From JAXDLH01 sp034666705 (GTDB taxonomy: Bacteria; Chloroflexota; UBA6077; SHYK01): a stretch of DNA of 6,944 nucleotides. A program made the position numbers and the translations under genes. The notes under the pieces are model-generated. The model did not search any database, was not told the DNA's origin, and saw only the letters and a program-made list of their open reading frames with translations. The DNA lies in NCBI GenBank assembly GCA_034666705.1, contig JAXDLH010000268.1, forward strand, positions 1 to 6,944, in the 5' to 3' direction. Below are positions 5,530 through 6,944 of this stretch, piece by piece. Position 1 is the stretch's first letter, and the number at the start of each line of letters is the position of its first letter.

Positions 5530-6944
5530 TTAGATATCGCTGTAGAGGTGGAACTCGTACGGATGCGGGCGGAGACGAATGGCGTCGACCTCCTTCTCGC
5601 GCTTGTAGTCGATCCAGGCCTCGATTAGGTCCTCGGTGAAGACGCCACCGCGCAGCAGGAACTCGTGGTCCTCCTCGATCGCGTGGAGCACCTCCTCCAG
5701 CGAGCCAGGCGCCGATGGGATCTTCTTCGCCTCATCTGGCGGCAACTCGAAGAGATCGTCGTCGACCGGAGCCGGCGGCTCGATGCCGTTCATTACACCG
5801 TCGAGGCCCGCCATGAGCATCGCCGGGAATGCGAGGTACGGGTTGCAGGTCGGATCTGGCGCGCGGAACTCGAGGCGCCGCGCTTTCGGGCTATCCGAAT
5901 AGGTTGGGATGCGGATGCACGCCGAGCGATTGCGCACCGAGTACACCAGGTTGACCGGGGCCTCGTAGCCCGGCACCAGACGGCGATAGGAGTTCGTCGT
6001 CGGCGCCGCGAAGCCCAGGATCGCCGGCGCGTGCTTCAGCAGGCCGCCGATGTAGTGGCGGCACGTCTCGGAGAGCAGTGCATAGCCGTTCTTGTCGTAG
6101 AAGAGGTTCTGGTCGTCCCGCCAGAGGCTCTGGTGGGTATGCATGCCCGAGCCATTGTCCTGGAAGAGCGGCTTCGGCATGAAATTCGCGGTGTAGCCCG
6201 CCTGGTAGCACACGTTGCGCACGATGTACTTGAAGAGCAGCACCTGGTCCGCCATGCGCAGCATCGGCTTGAAGCGCATGTCGATCTCAGTCTGCCCAGC
6301 CGTGGCGACCTCGTGATGGTGAACCTCGATGTCGATGCCCGCCTCGATGAGCTTGAGGACGATCTCGGAACGGAGATCCTGCAGCTTGTCAGTCGGCGGG
6401 ACCGGGAAGTAGCCCTCCTTGTACCGCGGGCGGTATCCCTGGTTCGGCACGCCGCCGTCCTTGCCGCTGTTCCAGATACCCTCGTCCGAGTCGATGTAGT
6501 AGTAGCCAAAGTTCGGGCCCTGATCGAACCGGAGGGAGTTGAAGATAAAGAACTCGATCTCGGGGCCCCAGTAGCTGATCTGAGCAACCCCAGAATCGAT
6601 CAAGAACTGCTCAGCCTTCCTGACGATGAACCGAGGGTCCCGCGAGTACCGCGTGCGGGTGATGGGGTCCGCGACGTCGCAGATGATGCTGATCGTCGGC
6701 ACCTTCAAAACCGGGTCGACGAACGCGGTCGCCGGATCCGGGAAGAGCAGCATGTCGCTCTCATTGATCTTCTGGAACCCGCGGATACTCGAGCCGTCGA
6801 AGCCAATCCCGTCGGAGAATAAGTTGGCACTCAACTCCTGGACGGGGATCGAGAAGTGCTGCCACAGACCCGGGAGGTCGATGAACTTCAGGTCGATGAT
6901 CTTGGTCCCGCTATCCTTAGCGAGTGCGAGCACCCGGTCGACGG
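5530..6944 (-). CDS. glnA: Glutamine synthetase type I, N-terminus cut by window edge
   Basis: Makes glutamine from glutamate, ammonia and ATP; a cytosolic dodecamer and the main entry point of ammonium nitrogen. A GTG at 6933-6931 could start a 467-residue protein. However, the frame stays open to the edge (V-D-R before this GTG), and relatives carry a few more N-terminal residues, so the true start is probably just outside the window. Numbered from that GTG, the landmarks are FDGSS with D46, WGPEIEFF with E125 and E127, HHHEVA with E208, E216, NGSGMHTH with H265, NSYRRLVPGYEAP with E324, NRSACIRIP with R336 and R341, and RRLEFRAPDP with E355 and R357. All match metal, ATP, ammonium or glutamate site residues of E. 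coli GlnA at a small constant offset. The DSDEGIWNSGK to GYFPVPP region is typical of the I-beta form. At the adenylylation site the sequence is LFELPP: F395 replaces the modified Tyr. It converges on the SDR gene across a shared terminator. Confidence 0.96.
   Translation of the reverse strand, partial: VDRVLALAKDSGTKIIDLKFIDLPGLWQHFSIPVQELSANLFSDGIGFDGSSIRGFQKINESDMLLFPDPATAFVDPVLKVPTISIICDVADPITRTRYSRDPRFIVRKAEQFLIDSGVAQISYWGPEIEFFIFNSLRFDQGPNFGYYYIDSDEGIWNSGKDGGVPNQGYRPRYKEGYFPVPPTDKLQDLRSEIVLKLIEAGIDIEVHHHEVATAGQTEIDMRFKPMLRMADQVLLFKYIVRNVCYQAGYTANFMPKPLFQDNGSGMHTHQSLWRDDQNLFYDKNGYALLSETCRHYIGGLLKHAPAILGFAAPTTNSYRRLVPGYEAPVNLVYSVRNRSACIRIPTYSDSPKARRLEFRAPDPTCNPYLAFPAMLMAGLDGVMNGIEPPAPVDDDLFELPPDEAKKIPSAPGSLEEVLHAIEEDHEFLLRGGVFTEDLIEAWIDYKREKEVDAIRLRPHPYEFHLYSDI

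Noticed and set aside
5665..6822. A 385-codon open frame on the + strand, antisense to glnA.
   Set aside because: It lies wholly within glnA, which has clear motifs throughout. The antisense translation is rich in Arg, Val, Asp and Glu, shows no family motifs, and is what third-position GC bias in the real gene produces.
1..6944. Search for mobile elements, CRISPR arrays, defence or toxin-antitoxin genes, tRNAs and riboswitches.
   Set aside because: No transposase or integrase motifs, direct-repeat arrays, clover-leaf sequences or aptamer-like leaders were seen. Composition looks even across the window, without signs of recent transfer.

Overview
The window is ordinary-looking, GC-rich bacterial chromosome, about 60-65% GC by eye, densely coding, with a mix of ATG and GTG starts. 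There are no tRNA or rRNA genes, transposases, phage genes or CRISPR repeats. The gene set (bactofilin, a DNA polymerase III delta subunit with a low-complexity insert, an SDR of unusual type, and a type I-beta-like glutamine synthetase) would fit a thermophile-related Chloroflexota lineage such as Thermomicrobia/Sphaerobacter. That placement is an impression from sequence style, not a proven assignment.

Layout, left to right. (1) 1-1898, + strand: two GT4-type glycosyltransferases. The first is cut by the left edge, and the second starts inside the stop codon of the first (ATGA overlap). They look like the end of a surface-polysaccharide or glycoconjugate operon. (2) 1899-2015: intergenic region with a good sigma-70-like promoter (TTGCCC, 17-nt spacer, TATACT) and a strong ribosome binding site. 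(3) 2016-3713, +: a bactofilin cytoskeletal protein followed 9 nt later by holA, the clamp-loader delta subunit of DNA polymerase III, probably one transcript. (4) 3791-4297, +: a methylated-DNA--cysteine methyltransferase (Ogt/MGMT) with its own Shine-Dalgarno. (5) 4298-4443: a 146-nt intergenic region with a 16-bp GC palindrome, a TATACT -10-like box and two short LacI-family-operator-like dyads. (6) 4444-5397, +: an extended SDR (NAD-dependent epimerase/dehydratase family) whose YxxxK catalytic motif lacks the Lys. (7) 5473-5520: a perfect 48-bp palindrome, a shared bidirectional terminator between convergent genes. (8) 5530 to the right edge, - strand: glutamine synthetase GlnA, cut at its N-terminus, with Phe where adenylylated enzymes have the modified Tyr.

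The genes do not form a single pathway: they cover cell-envelope sugar transfer, cell shape, DNA replication, alkylation repair, a sugar- or nucleotide-linked reductase or epimerase, and nitrogen assimilation. I see no evidence of an undescribed multi-gene system. The points most worth a second look are the Tyr-to-Phe change in GlnA, the SDR without its catalytic Lys, the bactofilin-holA pairing, and the regulatory dyads upstream of the SDR gene.
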